A stretch of 64,000 bases of DNA, taken from assembly GCF_017874715.1 (NCBI RefSeq), contig NZ_JAGGLR010000002.1, positions 186,001 through 250,000 on the forward strand, given 5' to 3'. A program made the position numbers and the translations under genes. The DNA comes from Streptomyces iranensis. GTDB taxonomy: Bacteria; Actinomycetota; Actinomycetes; Streptomycetales; Streptomycetaceae. Under the pieces are notes generated by a model, which did no database searches, was not told where the DNA came from, and saw only the letters and a program-made list of their open reading frames with translations. Below, piece by piece: positions 24,314-32,555 of this stretch (position 1 is the first letter of the stretch; the number at the start of each line of letters is the position of its first letter).

Positions 24314-24787
24314 TCAATGGAACTGCCCGGCCCGGTAGTTACCCGCCGGCTGCCGGGTGATGACATTCAGCCGGTTCACCATGTTCATGAACGAGACCAG
24401 GATCACCAGGGCGGTGAGCTGCTCCTCGTCGTAGTGCTTGGCGGCGTTCGCCCACACCTCGTCGCTGACGCCACCGGCCGCGTCCGCGACCCGGGTCCCC
24501 TCTTCCGCCAGCTCCAGCGCGGCACGCTCGGCGTCGGTGAAGACGGTGGCCTCCCGCCATGCCGCCACCAGGTTGAGCCGCACGGCGGTCTCACCGGCCG
24601 CGGCGGCTTCCTTGGTGTGCATGTCGAGGCAGCCGGCGCAGCCGTTGATCTGGCTCACGCGCAGCGCCACCAGCTCCTGTGCGGCGGGCGGCAGCGACGA
24701 GTCCCTGACCGCCTTGCCCGTCGCCATGACGGACTTGAGGACCTTGCCCGCGGTCGGGCCGGCGGAGTAGTTCAGTCGGGCGTCCAT
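24314..24787 (-). CDS. Carboxymuconolactone decarboxylase/AhpD-family protein (ECF41 partner)
   Basis: A 157-residue all-helical protein with the AhpD-type redox motif CAGC followed by LDMHTKEA (NGCAGCLDMHT), and ALVILVSFMNMVNRLNV near the C terminus. The CxxC plus downstream His indicates a thiol peroxidase-like or alkylhydroperoxidase activity rather than true carboxymuconolactone decarboxylase. In many actinobacteria such genes are the direct target of ECF41 sigma factors. Start ATG 24787 has CCACGGAGGAGCACACC upstream. Confidence 0.9.
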   Translation of the reverse strand: MDARLNYSAGPTAGKVLKSVMATGKAVRDSSLPPAAQELVALRVSQINGCAGCLDMHTKEAAAAGETAVRLNLVAAWREATVFTDAERAALELAEEGTRVADAAGGVSDEVWANAAKHYDEEQLTALVILVSFMNMVNRLNVITRQPAGNYRAGQFH

Positions 24788-24826
24788 GGTGTGCTCCTCC
24801 GTGGTTGTCAGTGGCTACACCCCTGA

Positions 24827-24853
24827 GACGGGGTAGCCCGACCCCCTGTGACA
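24827..24853 (-). promoter_or_regulatory. ECF41 sigma-factor promoter (TGTCACA-N16-CGTC)
   Basis: The complement of 24847-24853 is TGTCACA and the complement of 24827-24830 is CGTC, separated by exactly 16 bases, 39 bases upstream of the CMD start. This equals the published ECF41 consensus, so the encoded sigma factor very probably transcribes its own operon. Confidence 0.85.
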
Positions 24854-25018
24854 TGGACGGATGTGACCTGCGTCTCCCCGCCACCGGGCCCACTGTTTCG
24901 CGTTACCGGGGTTGATGAACCCGGATGGGCAGCCCATTCCAATGACCGCTGTGATCCCGGCAGTTGTACGCTACGGCTCGGTCCGATCAACGGAATACAA
25001 CGGGGAGACAGAGTCATC

Positions 25019-25558
25019 GTGAGCGAACGAGCCGGCAGAATACGTTCCCTTCGTCCCTACTCCGCCGTCTCGGGGGTGCTCACCGGGACGATCGCCCTGT
25101 ACATCGCGCTTGTCGCCTTCGGCAACATCACCGACTTCGACTCCAATCAGCAATTCGTCCGCCACGTCCTGGCGATGGACACCACGTTCAAGGACGACGA
25201 TCTGATGTGGCGGGCCATCAAGTCCACCGCGCTCCAGGACGCCGCCTACGTCGCCATCATCGTCTGGGAGAGCGCCGCCGCCCTGGTCCTCCTCGCCGCG
25301 ACGGCCATGTGGGGCGCGGGATTGCGCGGAGGCAGCGTGCGCCGCGCCCGTCAGGCCAGCACCGTGGGGCTGCTGATGCTGATGCTGCTGTTCGGGGCCG
25401 GGTTCATCGCCATCGGTGGCGAGTGGTTCGCCATGTGGCAGTCCAAGCAGTGGAACGGGCTGGAGGCCGCCACCCGCGTCTTCCTGATCTCCGGGATCGT
25501 GCTGCTGCTCATCCACCTGCTCGCGACCGAGCGGACCGAGCCCGGCTCCACGGACTGA
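25019..25558 (+). CDS. DUF2165-family membrane protein
   Basis: A 179-residue protein with four hydrophobic segments: VLTGTIALYIALVAF, the AAYVAIIVWESAAALVLLAA region, TVGLLMLMLLFGAGFIAIGG and VFLISGIVLLLIHLLA. Between the first two lies the family signature NITDFDSNQQFVRHVLAMDTTF. Function is unknown. GTG 25019 follows GGGGAGACAGAGTCATC. It is divergent from the ECF41 operon, and the 231-bp gap holds a 13-base inverted repeat ATGGGC-A-GCCCAT (24925-24937) that may be an operator. Confidence 0.85.
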   Translation: MSERAGRIRSLRPYSAVSGVLTGTIALYIALVAFGNITDFDSNQQFVRHVLAMDTTFKDDDLMWRAIKSTALQDAAYVAIIVWESAAALVLLAATAMWGAGLRGGSVRRARQASTVGLLMLMLLFGAGFIAIGGEWFAMWQSKQWNGLEAATRVFLISGIVLLLIHLLATERTEPGSTD

Positions 25559-25586
25559 CCGGAACTCCACGGGCTCGAAGGCGACA

Positions 25587-25683
25587 ACGGACAGAGCGTT
25601 ACGGACAGAGCGTTGCCGCGGACTCTTGACAGTGACCCAAGTCACCTTTAACGTCCGCAGCAACGCTCTGTGAGAGCGCTCTC
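25587..25683 (+). promoter_or_regulatory. Complex promoter of the DUF1996 gene with flanking repeats
   Basis: TTGACA (25626-25631), 17 bases, then TAACGT (25649-25654) form a consensus housekeeping promoter. Its spacer contains GTGAC-CCAA-GTCAC (25632-25645). It is flanked by ACAGAGCGTTGC (25605-25616) and its inverse GCAACGCTCTGT (25660-25671). A tandem copy of ACGGACAGAGCGTT occurs at 25587-25600 and 25601-25614. A perfect palindrome GAGAGCGCTCTC (25672-25683), typical of LacI-family operators, follows. Confidence 0.7.
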
Positions 25684-25764
25684 TCGACGGCCCCGCGTGA
25701 CCACACCGCTGGGCTCCCTCTCCCGCTCTTTCGCTCTTCCCGTGTGCGCACGGAAAGGAGAGTC

Positions 25765-26709
25765 ATGTCGCCTACACCCCCGCGCTTCCCGCCGTTACGG
25801 CGCGTCCTCGGCCGCTGGCGAGGTCCGGGTGTCGTCCTCGCCGCCGCCGGCCTCATCCTGTCCATGCTGTCCACCGGCTCGGCCAGTGCGCGGGCCGAGC
25901 TCCGCGCCACCGACAAGGCCGCGTCGAGCCCGCGGAGCGCCAAGGCACCGGTGCGGGTCGCGGAGTTCGTCGCCGAGTGCCCGTTCACCCATCGGCTGCC
26001 GGACGACCCGATCGTGTTCCCCGGTCTCCCCGGCGCGTCCCATATGCACAGCTTCTTCGGTAACGACTCGACCAACGCACACACCGATCTGGCCGCCCTG
26101 AAGAGGGGCAGGACCAGTTGCAGCCCGACCACCGACCTGTCGTCGTACTGGACCCCCACCCTCTACGCAGGCGGCAAGGAGGTCGAACCCACCGGCACCA
26201 CCTTCTACTACCTCGGCGAAGGCGTACGCGACGACGTCATCGCGACCATCAAGCCGCTCCCCCCGGGGCTGCGGATCGTGGCGGGCAACGCCAAGGCCAC
26301 CGGGGTCGGCGACCCCACGTCCATCGCACGCTGGTCGTGCCTGCACCACGGAGAGGTCAACCCCTCCAAGGACTTCGTGAACTGCCCGTCCGACTCGATG
26401 CTGGAGTCCTACCTCGACTTCCCCCAGTGCTGGAACGGGAAGGACCTGGACTCCCCCGACCACAAGAGCCACATGGCGTACCCGGTCGGTGGCCAGTGCC
26501 CGGCGACCCACCCGGTGGCCGTGCCGAAGCTGCGCCAGGTGCTCCGCTACCCGGTCAACGGCGACCCCGCGCGGCTCAAGCTGGCGTCGGGTGCCGGATA
26601 CACCATGCATGGTGACTTCTTCAACGCCTGGCCCGAGGACGAGATGGCCCGGCGGGTGCGTGACTGCATCAATGTGATCGTCAAGTGCGGCGCCGACGGC
26701 CGTCCCTGA
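25765..26709 (+). CDS. Secreted DUF1996 protein
   Basis: A 314-residue exported protein. The signal region is RWRGPGVVLAAAGLILSMLSTGSASA. The DUF1996 domain starts at FVAECPFTHRLPDDPIVFPG and includes GASHMHSFFGN, TSCSPTTDLSSYWTPTLY, the paired-Cys segment FPQCWNGKDLDSPDHKSHMAYP and GYTMHGDFFNAWPEDEMARRVRDCIN. Conserved His and Cys residues suggest a metal- or glycan-related extracellular role, but no activity is established. ATG 25765 follows AAAGGAGAG and the complex promoter at 25587-25683. Confidence 0.88.
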   Translation: MSPTPPRFPPLRRVLGRWRGPGVVLAAAGLILSMLSTGSASARAELRATDKAASSPRSAKAPVRVAEFVAECPFTHRLPDDPIVFPGLPGASHMHSFFGNDSTNAHTDLAALKRGRTSCSPTTDLSSYWTPTLYAGGKEVEPTGTTFYYLGEGVRDDVIATIKPLPPGLRIVAGNAKATGVGDPTSIARWSCLHHGEVNPSKDFVNCPSDSMLESYLDFPQCWNGKDLDSPDHKSHMAYPVGGQCPATHPVAVPKLRQVLRYPVNGDPARLKLASGAGYTMHGDFFNAWPEDEMARRVRDCINVIVKCGADGRP

Positions 26710-26730
26710 TCGAGAAGGAGAACGCACAGC

Positions 26731-26791
26731 CCGGCAGGGCGACCCCGTCCTGCCGGTGGGCGGAGCCCCGTGACGGGGGGGCTCCGCCCAC
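26731..26791 (+). terminator. Two tandem hairpins after the DUF1996 gene
   Basis: CCGGCAGG/CCTGCCGG (26731-26756) is followed directly by GTGGGCGGAGCCCC pairing with GGGGCTCCGCCCAC (26756-26791, loop of 8). The second is a strong terminator; the two share one base and could be alternative structures. Confidence 0.7.
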
Positions 26792-26829
26792 ACCCACACC
26801 CACGCCTACGAGAGACGAGGGGAGTCGCC

Positions 26830-27438
26830 ATGAGGGCGGCCACCGCCGCGCGGCGCGCGGCGTCCGCAGCGGTACTGGCGGTACTGCTCACCGCGGGATG
26901 CGGCGAGGGCAGCGGGAAGCCGTCGGGCGAGGCGCGGTCGACGTCGTCGGCGGCGGCGCGGCACCCCGCCACACGGGCCCCGGGCGGGCAAGCGACGTCG
27001 GGGACGTTCAACTCCAGCGACATCGGCTGGATCCAGCTGATGATCGCGATGGACGACCAGGCGGTGCTCCTGCTGGGCCTGGTCCCGGGCCACTCCTCCG
27101 ACGCGGAGGTGGAGAAGTGGGCGAAACCGGTGGCCACCGCCTGTCGCGGCGAACTCGCCCGGCTGCGGAAGCTGCTCGCCCGGACGGGCGTACCCGACAC
27201 CAATCCGCACGAGGGGCACGACATGCCCGGCATGGTGACGGAGGACGAACTGCGCACCATCGGGCGGGCGAAGGGCACCGCCTTCGACGCGCTCTTCCTC
27301 GCGGCGATGCGCGAACACCTCGACCAGGCGGCGAAGATCGCCCACTCGGAGCGCTCGGCGGGCGCCGACCCGGCCACCAGGAAACTGGCCGCGAGCGTGG
27401 AGCGGACGTCGCGCACCTGGCGCACCGGCCTCCCCTAG
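26830..27438 (+). CDS. DUF305 lipoprotein
   Basis: A 202-residue lipoprotein with lipobox LLTAGC at about residue 25. The DUF305 (ferritin-like helical) domain follows: DIGWIQLMIAMDDQAVLLLGLVPGHSSDAEVEKWA, an EGHDMPGMVTEDEL metal-binding-like loop and FLAAMREHLDQAAKIAHSE. The family is often near copper or redox genes and may bind metal through the His/Met clusters. The usual HH pair of classical members is partly replaced by MDD. ATG 26830 follows GACGAGGGGAGTCGCC. Confidence 0.83.
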   Translation: MRAATAARRAASAAVLAVLLTAGCGEGSGKPSGEARSTSSAAARHPATRAPGGQATSGTFNSSDIGWIQLMIAMDDQAVLLLGLVPGHSSDAEVEKWAKPVATACRGELARLRKLLARTGVPDTNPHEGHDMPGMVTEDELRTIGRAKGTAFDALFLAAMREHLDQAAKIAHSERSAGADPATRKLAASVERTSRTWRTGLP

Positions 27439-27469
27439 CGGCTCGGGAAGGCGGCCCCACGGCGGCGGT

Positions 27470-29338
27470 TCAGGCGGGTGGCAGCGCGGCGGCGGCCGAC
27501 CCGGCGAGATCGGTGGCCAGTTCGCAGGGCCGTCCCTTGCGGCCCGCCCCCTTCAGGACGAGGGCCACCCGCTCGGTGCCCTTCACCCGGTCCAGACCGG
27601 TGTAGTCACGGTGGACCACCTCGACGCGGCAGCTCCCCGGGCCCTCGTCCTCCGGCAGCACGATGGCCTGACGATCGCTGAGCTTGGTCGACCGGGCGCC
27701 CTTGTCGTGCGGCAGATCGCCCTGGTCGAAGCGCAAGTCCACCTCGTACTCGCTGGTGGTGGACTTCCACTGGCACTGCCAGCGGCCGAACCCGACGTCC
27801 GGGTCCCGGGCGTCGATCCCGGGCACCTTCTCCAGCGCCTTGACGTCGAGCAACGTACACGCGTCCAGGTGCGCCAGCGAATTGGACGGAAAGTCCGGGG
27901 AACGCCGGGGGATCTCACCGCGGTTGAGCACCTTGGCCGCGACTTTCGCCGCGCGATCGGCGGTGTCGCACAGCGGCTCCTTGAGCTCGTCGGGCTGTCT
28001 CGCCGCCGCGGTGACCCGGAGGCTGTTGTCACGGGCGCCGGTCACCGCCACGGCCCGCTCGCACTCGTCGTCCTCGGCGGCGCGCCCCACGACGGTGACC
28101 CTGCCCTCGGTCTTCCTCGCCACGCCCTCCGGCAGCGAATCGGCGTCGAGCTCCACCCTGACGTCCACGACCTCCTCGCTCCGCTCCCGCAGGAGGACAT
28201 CGCACCGGTTGAAGTTGCCGTAGTCGCGGTCGAGCCGGGCCTCGTCGTACCGATGGAACACGGTGGCGTTCAGCAGGGCGCAGGGGTCGGCCGTACGGGG
28301 GTCGCCGATGAAGCCCGCGGCGGCCGTTCTGCCCGGTGCCGGGGTGGCCTTGTCCCCGTCTTCGTCCCCCAGGCTCATCACGATGAAGGGGACGGCGATG
28401 GCCAGTGCCGTGACGGCGGCGGCGCCGGCCATGAGCAAAGGGCGCCGCCGGACCAGCGTCGCCGTGCGGCGCGGCGGCCCTGCCGCAGGGACCTCGCCGC
28501 GCGTCAGGACGTCCGTGTAGGGCGTGGTCGACGGGGCCACCGGGAGGGTCGGGAACCGGTCGGGGGGTCCCGCGATGTCCACGAGGGCGCTGAGCGCCTC
28601 GGCGGCCGTGGGCCGGGCCCCGGGGTCGCGCTGGAGCATCGCGGTGAGGATGGAGCCGAGCGGGCCGACCTGGGGGCTGATGGCCTCCATGCGGACCGCC
28701 CGCCCGGCGCCGCGCATCGGCGGGGTCCCGGTCACCAGCCAGTACATCGTGGCACCGAGCGAGAACACATCGGACGCACGCTCGGGCGCGCCCCGGAACG
28801 CCTCGGGGGCTGCGAAGAAGGGGGTGAGGCTGACCGGCCCGTTGGGCGTGATCGTCTCACTGCCGTCCACGCGGTACGCGGCGCCGAAGTCGGTCAGCTT
28901 GGCGACCCTGTCGGGGGTGATCACGATATTGCCGGGCTTGACGTCGCAGTGCACGATGCCCTTGTCGTGCAGGGCCGCCAGCGCGGCCGCGATCTGTGCG
29001 CCGATGTGTGCCGCGAGCTCGGGGGACATCTTCACCGGGACGTCCAGGCTGCCGCCGGTCACATGCTCCATCACCAGCCAGAACGTGGCGTTCCTGCCCT
29101 TGCCCGCGCGGACCGCGTCGTAGAGGGTGACCACGTTCGGGTGGCTGAACTTCGCCAGCGCGCGGGCTTCGGCCAGCAGCTCGTCGAAGTCGGCCTGGCT
29201 GTTGTCTTCGAGCAGGGCCCGCTTGAGGACGACGGACCGGCCCAGCTCCGTGTCGACGGCGAACCAGACCGCGCCTCTCCCTCCCTCGACGGGCCCCTTG
29301 GTGAGCCGGTACTTGCCGACCTTCTCCCCCCGCCGCAC
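27470..29338 (-). CDS. Transmembrane Ser/Thr protein kinase (PknB-like) with DUF3558-like sensor part
   Basis: A 622-residue receptor kinase. The cytoplasmic domain (about 1-265) has a Gly-rich GPVEGGRGAVW, Lys39, the catalytic loop HCDVKPGN (Asp132) in place of HRD, and DFG at 150-152. One transmembrane segment (LLMAGAAAVTALAIAVPFIVMSL) follows near 300-325. The extracellular part contains two similar Cys-containing modules starting DPCALLNATVFHRY and LDACTLLDVKALEKV, DUF3558-like. GTG 29338 follows GGAGGGGAGTGTCGT. It probably senses an envelope signal and phosphorylates cytoplasmic targets; the ligand is unknown. Confidence 0.9.
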   Translation of the reverse strand: MRRGEKVGKYRLTKGPVEGGRGAVWFAVDTELGRSVVLKRALLEDNSQADFDELLAEARALAKFSHPNVVTLYDAVRAGKGRNATFWLVMEHVTGGSLDVPVKMSPELAAHIGAQIAAALAALHDKGIVHCDVKPGNIVITPDRVAKLTDFGAAYRVDGSETITPNGPVSLTPFFAAPEAFRGAPERASDVFSLGATMYWLVTGTPPMRGAGRAVRMEAISPQVGPLGSILTAMLQRDPGARPTAAEALSALVDIAGPPDRFPTLPVAPSTTPYTDVLTRGEVPAAGPPRRTATLVRRRPLLMAGAAAVTALAIAVPFIVMSLGDEDGDKATPAPGRTAAAGFIGDPRTADPCALLNATVFHRYDEARLDRDYGNFNRCDVLLRERSEEVVDVRVELDADSLPEGVARKTEGRVTVVGRAAEDDECERAVAVTGARDNSLRVTAAARQPDELKEPLCDTADRAAKVAAKVLNRGEIPRRSPDFPSNSLAHLDACTLLDVKALEKVPGIDARDPDVGFGRWQCQWKSTTSEYEVDLRFDQGDLPHDKGARSTKLSDRQAIVLPEDEGPGSCRVEVVHRDYTGLDRVKGTERVALVLKGAGRKGRPCELATDLAGSAAAALPPA

Positions 29339-29676
29339 GACGACACTCCCCTCCTACGAGACCAGAACCGCTGCTGTCTGCCGTTACCGCACGCGGATCG
29401 AACTTACTGCGTACACGGAAAGACACGTACCGGTTGCGGCGTTCGTGAGGGCGGTGCGGGGCTCGATTCGCGCCGGAGGCGCGTGGGACCTGGCCGGTTG
29501 AGAAGGGAATTCACCCACCACTCCAGAAATCTTCACCTTTGTGGAGGTTGCGGTGTTGCGGAAGCACATGCGACGGGGGCAGGCGCCACGGTCACATGCC
29601 ATCGGCGCACGTTCGCGTGTCGCGCCGGTGCCGGGCCTCCCCGCGGCTGGTGAGACCCGGCACCGCGTCCCCCTGG

Positions 29677-30459
29677 TCAGGAGTGGGTGACCTTGAGGCT
29701 GGATATGTGGACCTCGCCGTAGTTGTCATCGTCGCAGGGGTCCGAGTTGTCGCAGTTGGCCTGGGTGTAGGCCCCCGCCTTGAAGTAGTTGCCGTCGCCG
29801 TCGGAGGAGATCGTGGTCTCACGCTCCCCGTTGTAATAGGCGTCGATCTTCCCGTTCCGCGCCACGAACTTGGCCTCGAACTCGGTGCCCAGCTCATAGT
29901 CGTCGGTGACCAGGTGGTGGTGGGCGTCGTCGCCGTCGGTGATGTAGAGCTTGCTGCCTTCGAGGCGGAAGACCGTGACATCGTCGTCCCCGCCGTGGAT
30001 CTGGGCGCCGACGAGATGCGGCTTCTCCTTGGGGAGCGCGGTGAACGCCTCCTTGACCACGAGGGTGTGGGTGCCCTCGCTGGTCGACCAGCCGGCCTCC
30101 TCCTCCCCGTCATCGGTCATCTCCCGCAGCTCGGCGCGCGGGTAGCTGGAGCCGCCCGTCGTCACGCCGTTGACGGCGGACCGGAACTGGACCGCGTCGC
30201 AGTCCCCGGTGACCTGGAACCAGGGCTTGGCGGAGAAGGTGGCGAGATCGGGCTGTGTGATGTCGGTCGGGTCCTCGTCCTCGCCGGTGGGGAGGGTCAG
30301 CTTCCAGTTGGTCAGATCGAGGACGTCGGCGGGGTACTCGCACTGGGCGGCCGGGGTGTGGTGGCGGGCGGGGATGTCGGCCTGCGCCGGGAGCGCGAGG
30401 GCGGCCGTCGAAGCGGCCACGGTGATGCCCGCGAGGACGGCGATGCGCATGCACCTCAT
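29677..30459 (-). CDS. Secreted alginate lyase (PL7 family)
   Basis: A 260-residue exported enzyme with a signal peptide ending near ALPAQA-DI. PL7 catalytic strands are complete: SSYPRAELREM (Arg108, Glu110, Arg112), QIH (153-155) and NYFKAGAYTQ. It degrades polyuronates such as alginate by beta-elimination outside the cell. The ATG at 30459 follows AAGGAACACCCC. Together with the lyase at 10720 it suggests uronic-acid polymer use, although the two genes are 18 kb apart. Confidence 0.92.
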   Translation of the reverse strand: MRCMRIAVLAGITVAASTAALALPAQADIPARHHTPAAQCEYPADVLDLTNWKLTLPTGEDEDPTDITQPDLATFSAKPWFQVTGDCDAVQFRSAVNGVTTGGSSYPRAELREMTDDGEEEAGWSTSEGTHTLVVKEAFTALPKEKPHLVGAQIHGGDDDVTVFRLEGSKLYITDGDDAHHHLVTDDYELGTEFEAKFVARNGKIDAYYNGERETTISSDGDGNYFKAGAYTQANCDNSDPCDDDNYGEVHISSLKVTHS

Positions 30460-30503
30460 GGGGTGTTCCTTCCTGTTCGTTCGGCGACAGGCATGATTCG
30501 CCG

Positions 30504-30531
30504 CCGGTTCCGGGACGGGTCCCGGAACCGG
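30504..30531 (-). terminator. Hairpin after the FHA gene
   Basis: CCGGTTCCGGGAC-GG-GTCCCGGAACCGG is a perfect 13-bp inverted repeat 24 bases past the FHA gene stop. Its core CGGGACGGGTCCCG also occurs twice upstream of that gene. Confidence 0.75.
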
Positions 30532-30555
30532 GAAGTCAGCGCGGAGTGGCTCGGG

Positions 30556-31350
30556 CTACGCCTCCGGCGCGGGATCGGGCCAGAGGGCGTCGTCCTCGAT
30601 GAGGTCCAGATCGGGCGGTACGAGCGTCGTGGACTCCACCAGCCCCTTGAGCAGGTTGTGCAGCAGACCGTTGTCGGCGGGGCGGCCCTGCGACTTGTCG
30701 TGCAGCACCGGGTATCTGAATCCGGTGCTGTGCAGACGGCGGCGTACGGCCTCGACCCGGTACTCGATCTTGCGCTCGTTCCAGCCCGCGCTCGGGCGCA
30801 GGTACATGAGCTGCTTGGCCGCCGTGGCGTACGTCAGGGGGCGCGGATCCTCCTCGTACAGCAGATACCGCTGGCCGAGGACGGCCAGCAGCAGCCGTTC
30901 GTCGTCGTCGAGCGGCCAGATCTCCGGCCGAAGCGTCTCGGCGCGCCGCCGCGACACCGGCCCCTGGTCGTCATGGCCCGCCACATACAGCTCGACCAGG
31001 TGCTCACGGTAGCCCGAGCCCTTGACGAACAGCGGGGTGTAACCGGTGTCGAGCGGGATCGGCTCGGTGCTGAGGTGCATCATCGTGCCGCGGGGCAGCC
31101 GGACGAGCTGCCGCCCGGTGTTCCGCAGCCACCACTGCCCCTGGCGATACGTCAGCTCGCCGTGGCGCCGGCTCACCCGGAGGTCGTCCACGCCGATGCC
31201 CAGATCCACGTCCGGCTTCTCGCCCCGCCCGAAACGGACCGTCAGCCCCGGCCGGGGCGGGGCGCTGAGGTCGCCGGTCACCGTGCGGGCGTGCAGCATG
31301 CCGGGCGTGCTGGGCGCGACTCCGCGCGCGAGGCTGGCGGAGAGGGGCAT
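30556..31350 (-). CDS. FHA-domain protein
   Basis: A 264-residue cytoplasmic protein. An FHA-like phosphothreonine-binding domain spans about 20-110: LTVRFGRGEKPDVDLGIGVDDLRVSRRHGELTYRQGQWWLRNTGRQ, with the Arg, Ser-Arg-Arg-His and Asn positions expected. A second region (about 125-215) with LLLAVLGQRYLLYEEDPRPLTYATAAKQLMYL and RKIEYRVEAVRRRL resembles a winged helix. ATG 31350 follows GAGGAGACCACCG. A Ser/Thr kinase is encoded 1.2 kb downstream on the same strand and is a natural candidate partner. Confidence 0.85.
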   Translation of the reverse strand: MPLSASLARGVAPSTPGMLHARTVTGDLSAPPRPGLTVRFGRGEKPDVDLGIGVDDLRVSRRHGELTYRQGQWWLRNTGRQLVRLPRGTMMHLSTEPIPLDTGYTPLFVKGSGYREHLVELYVAGHDDQGPVSRRRAETLRPEIWPLDDDERLLLAVLGQRYLLYEEDPRPLTYATAAKQLMYLRPSAGWNERKIEYRVEAVRRRLHSTGFRYPVLHDKSQGRPADNGLLHNLLKGLVESTTLVPPDLDLIEDDALWPDPAPEA

Positions 31351-31424
31351 CGGTGGTCTCCTCGGTTCGGGCGATTCTCGACACGCGCGCGGACACGCAC
31401 ACCCACCAGGGTCCGCGCCCTCCT

Positions 31425-31546
31425 CCGGGACCCGTCCCGAAGCAAGCGGGCCCGTTCGGCGGGGGATGCCCCGCCGCCCGGGGCTCATCGGCCTCCACAA
31501 GCGTACGAGTTGAATGCCGCATCCGGGCCGGGACGGGTCCCGGCCC
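31425..31546. repeat. Two copies of a 14-bp palindrome in the fha divergent region
   Basis: CGGGACCCGTCCCG (31426-31439) and its inverse orientation CGGGACGGGTCCCG (31529-31542, within larger arms 31525-31546) lie between the divergent FHA and small membrane protein genes. A third copy is in the hairpin at 30509-30526. They may be operators or dispersed hairpins. Confidence 0.6.
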
Positions 31547-31622
31547 CCCGGACGGACGATGCCCGCCACGACCCCGGCACGGCCGCCGCTCGGCCACCGG
31601 ACCCGCGGACAAGGAGGGCACG

Positions 31623-32126
31623 ATGACCGGCTCACCGGACGAGAACCACTGGCCGGACCCGGCCCCGGACCCGGCCCCGGACCCGGCCCTGGACCCGGCC
31701 TCGCCCCCGGTCCAGCGCCCCGGCCACATCACCGCGGCCGCCGTGCTCCTGGTCGTCTCGGCGTTCATCAGTGCCACCATCGCCGTGAACGACCCTGAGC
31801 TGACCCAGTTCGTATACCTGCTCCTCTTCATCACCATCGGCGCCGCCCTCCGCCTCCGCAAAGGCGGAGGCCCGGCCCGCGTCACGGCCACGGTGACGGC
31901 CGCGCTCTTCCTCGTCTATCTGCTCCCGCACGCGATGCGCGGACTCTCCGACCCGGGCGGGGTCTACCAGCCGGACTACGCGGTCCGCGCCATCCTGGCC
32001 ATCGCCATCTCCGCCACCGGCGTAACCCTCCTCCACACCCCCAGCAGCCGCGCCTACTTCCGCACCCGCCGCCGGGGTTCGGAAACAGCCGCACGGGGCC
32101 GGGGATCCCGCGTGAAAGGTGGGTAG
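31623..32126 (+). CDS. Small membrane protein with Pro-Asp repeat N terminus
   Basis: A 167-residue protein. Residues 10-30 are a PDPAPDPAPDPALDPA repeat encoded by tandem GACCCGGCCCCG units. Then come four hydrophobic segments: ITAAAVLLVVSAFISATIAV, FVYLLLFITIGAALRL, VTATVTAALFLVYLLPHA and AVRAILAIAISATGVTLL, with a basic C-terminal tail. ATG 31623 follows ACAAGGAGGGCACG. No function is recognised. It is divergent from the FHA gene and 10 bases from the VOC gene. Confidence 0.8.
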   Translation: MTGSPDENHWPDPAPDPAPDPALDPASPPVQRPGHITAAAVLLVVSAFISATIAVNDPELTQFVYLLLFITIGAALRLRKGGGPARVTATVTAALFLVYLLPHAMRGLSDPGGVYQPDYAVRAILAIAISATGVTLLHTPSSRAYFRTRRRGSETAARGRGSRVKGG

Positions 32127-32135
32127 GTTCGGTGC

Positions 32136-32516
32136 ATGCACAGAAGCCGTGTGTACGCCGTCCTGATCGACACACCCGAAGCCGAGGTCGCGCGGGCAAC
32201 CGCCTTCTGGTCGGCGGCGCTCGGTGTCACCGCGCTGCCGTTCGCGCCGGAACCCCAATTCACCACGCTCCATGAGGCGCTTCCGGGGCTGGTCACCGCC
32301 GTCCAAGCTGTCGACGGCGCGCCTCGCATCCATCTGGACTTCGAGACCGACGACGTCGAGGCGGAGACCGCGCGCTTGCTCGCGCTGGGCGCCGAGCAGA
32401 TTTCGCAGTGGCAGGAGTGCCGGGTGCTGCGGGTGCCCGGGGGGCATGTGGTGTGCGTACTGCCTGTGGAGAGCGATCCCGAGGTTTTCCGGGCGCGGGC
32501 CAGTGTCTGGCCCTGA
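32136..32516 (+). CDS. VOC (glyoxalase/bleomycin-resistance-like) protein
   Basis: A 126-residue vicinal-oxygen-chelate protein: VYAVLIDTPEAEVARATAFWSAALGV, IHLDFETDDVEAETARLLALGAEQ, and VLRVPGGHVVCVLPVE. This actinomycete subfamily resembles glyoxalase-like domains of unknown substrate. It lies close to the small membrane protein gene and may be co-transcribed with it. Confidence 0.85.
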   Translation: MHRSRVYAVLIDTPEAEVARATAFWSAALGVTALPFAPEPQFTTLHEALPGLVTAVQAVDGAPRIHLDFETDDVEAETARLLALGAEQISQWQECRVLRVPGGHVVCVLPVESDPEVFRARASVWP

Positions 32517-32555
32517 CGTGGCCCTTGGGGAAGGGCGCGGGCGGCCGGTGCGTGG

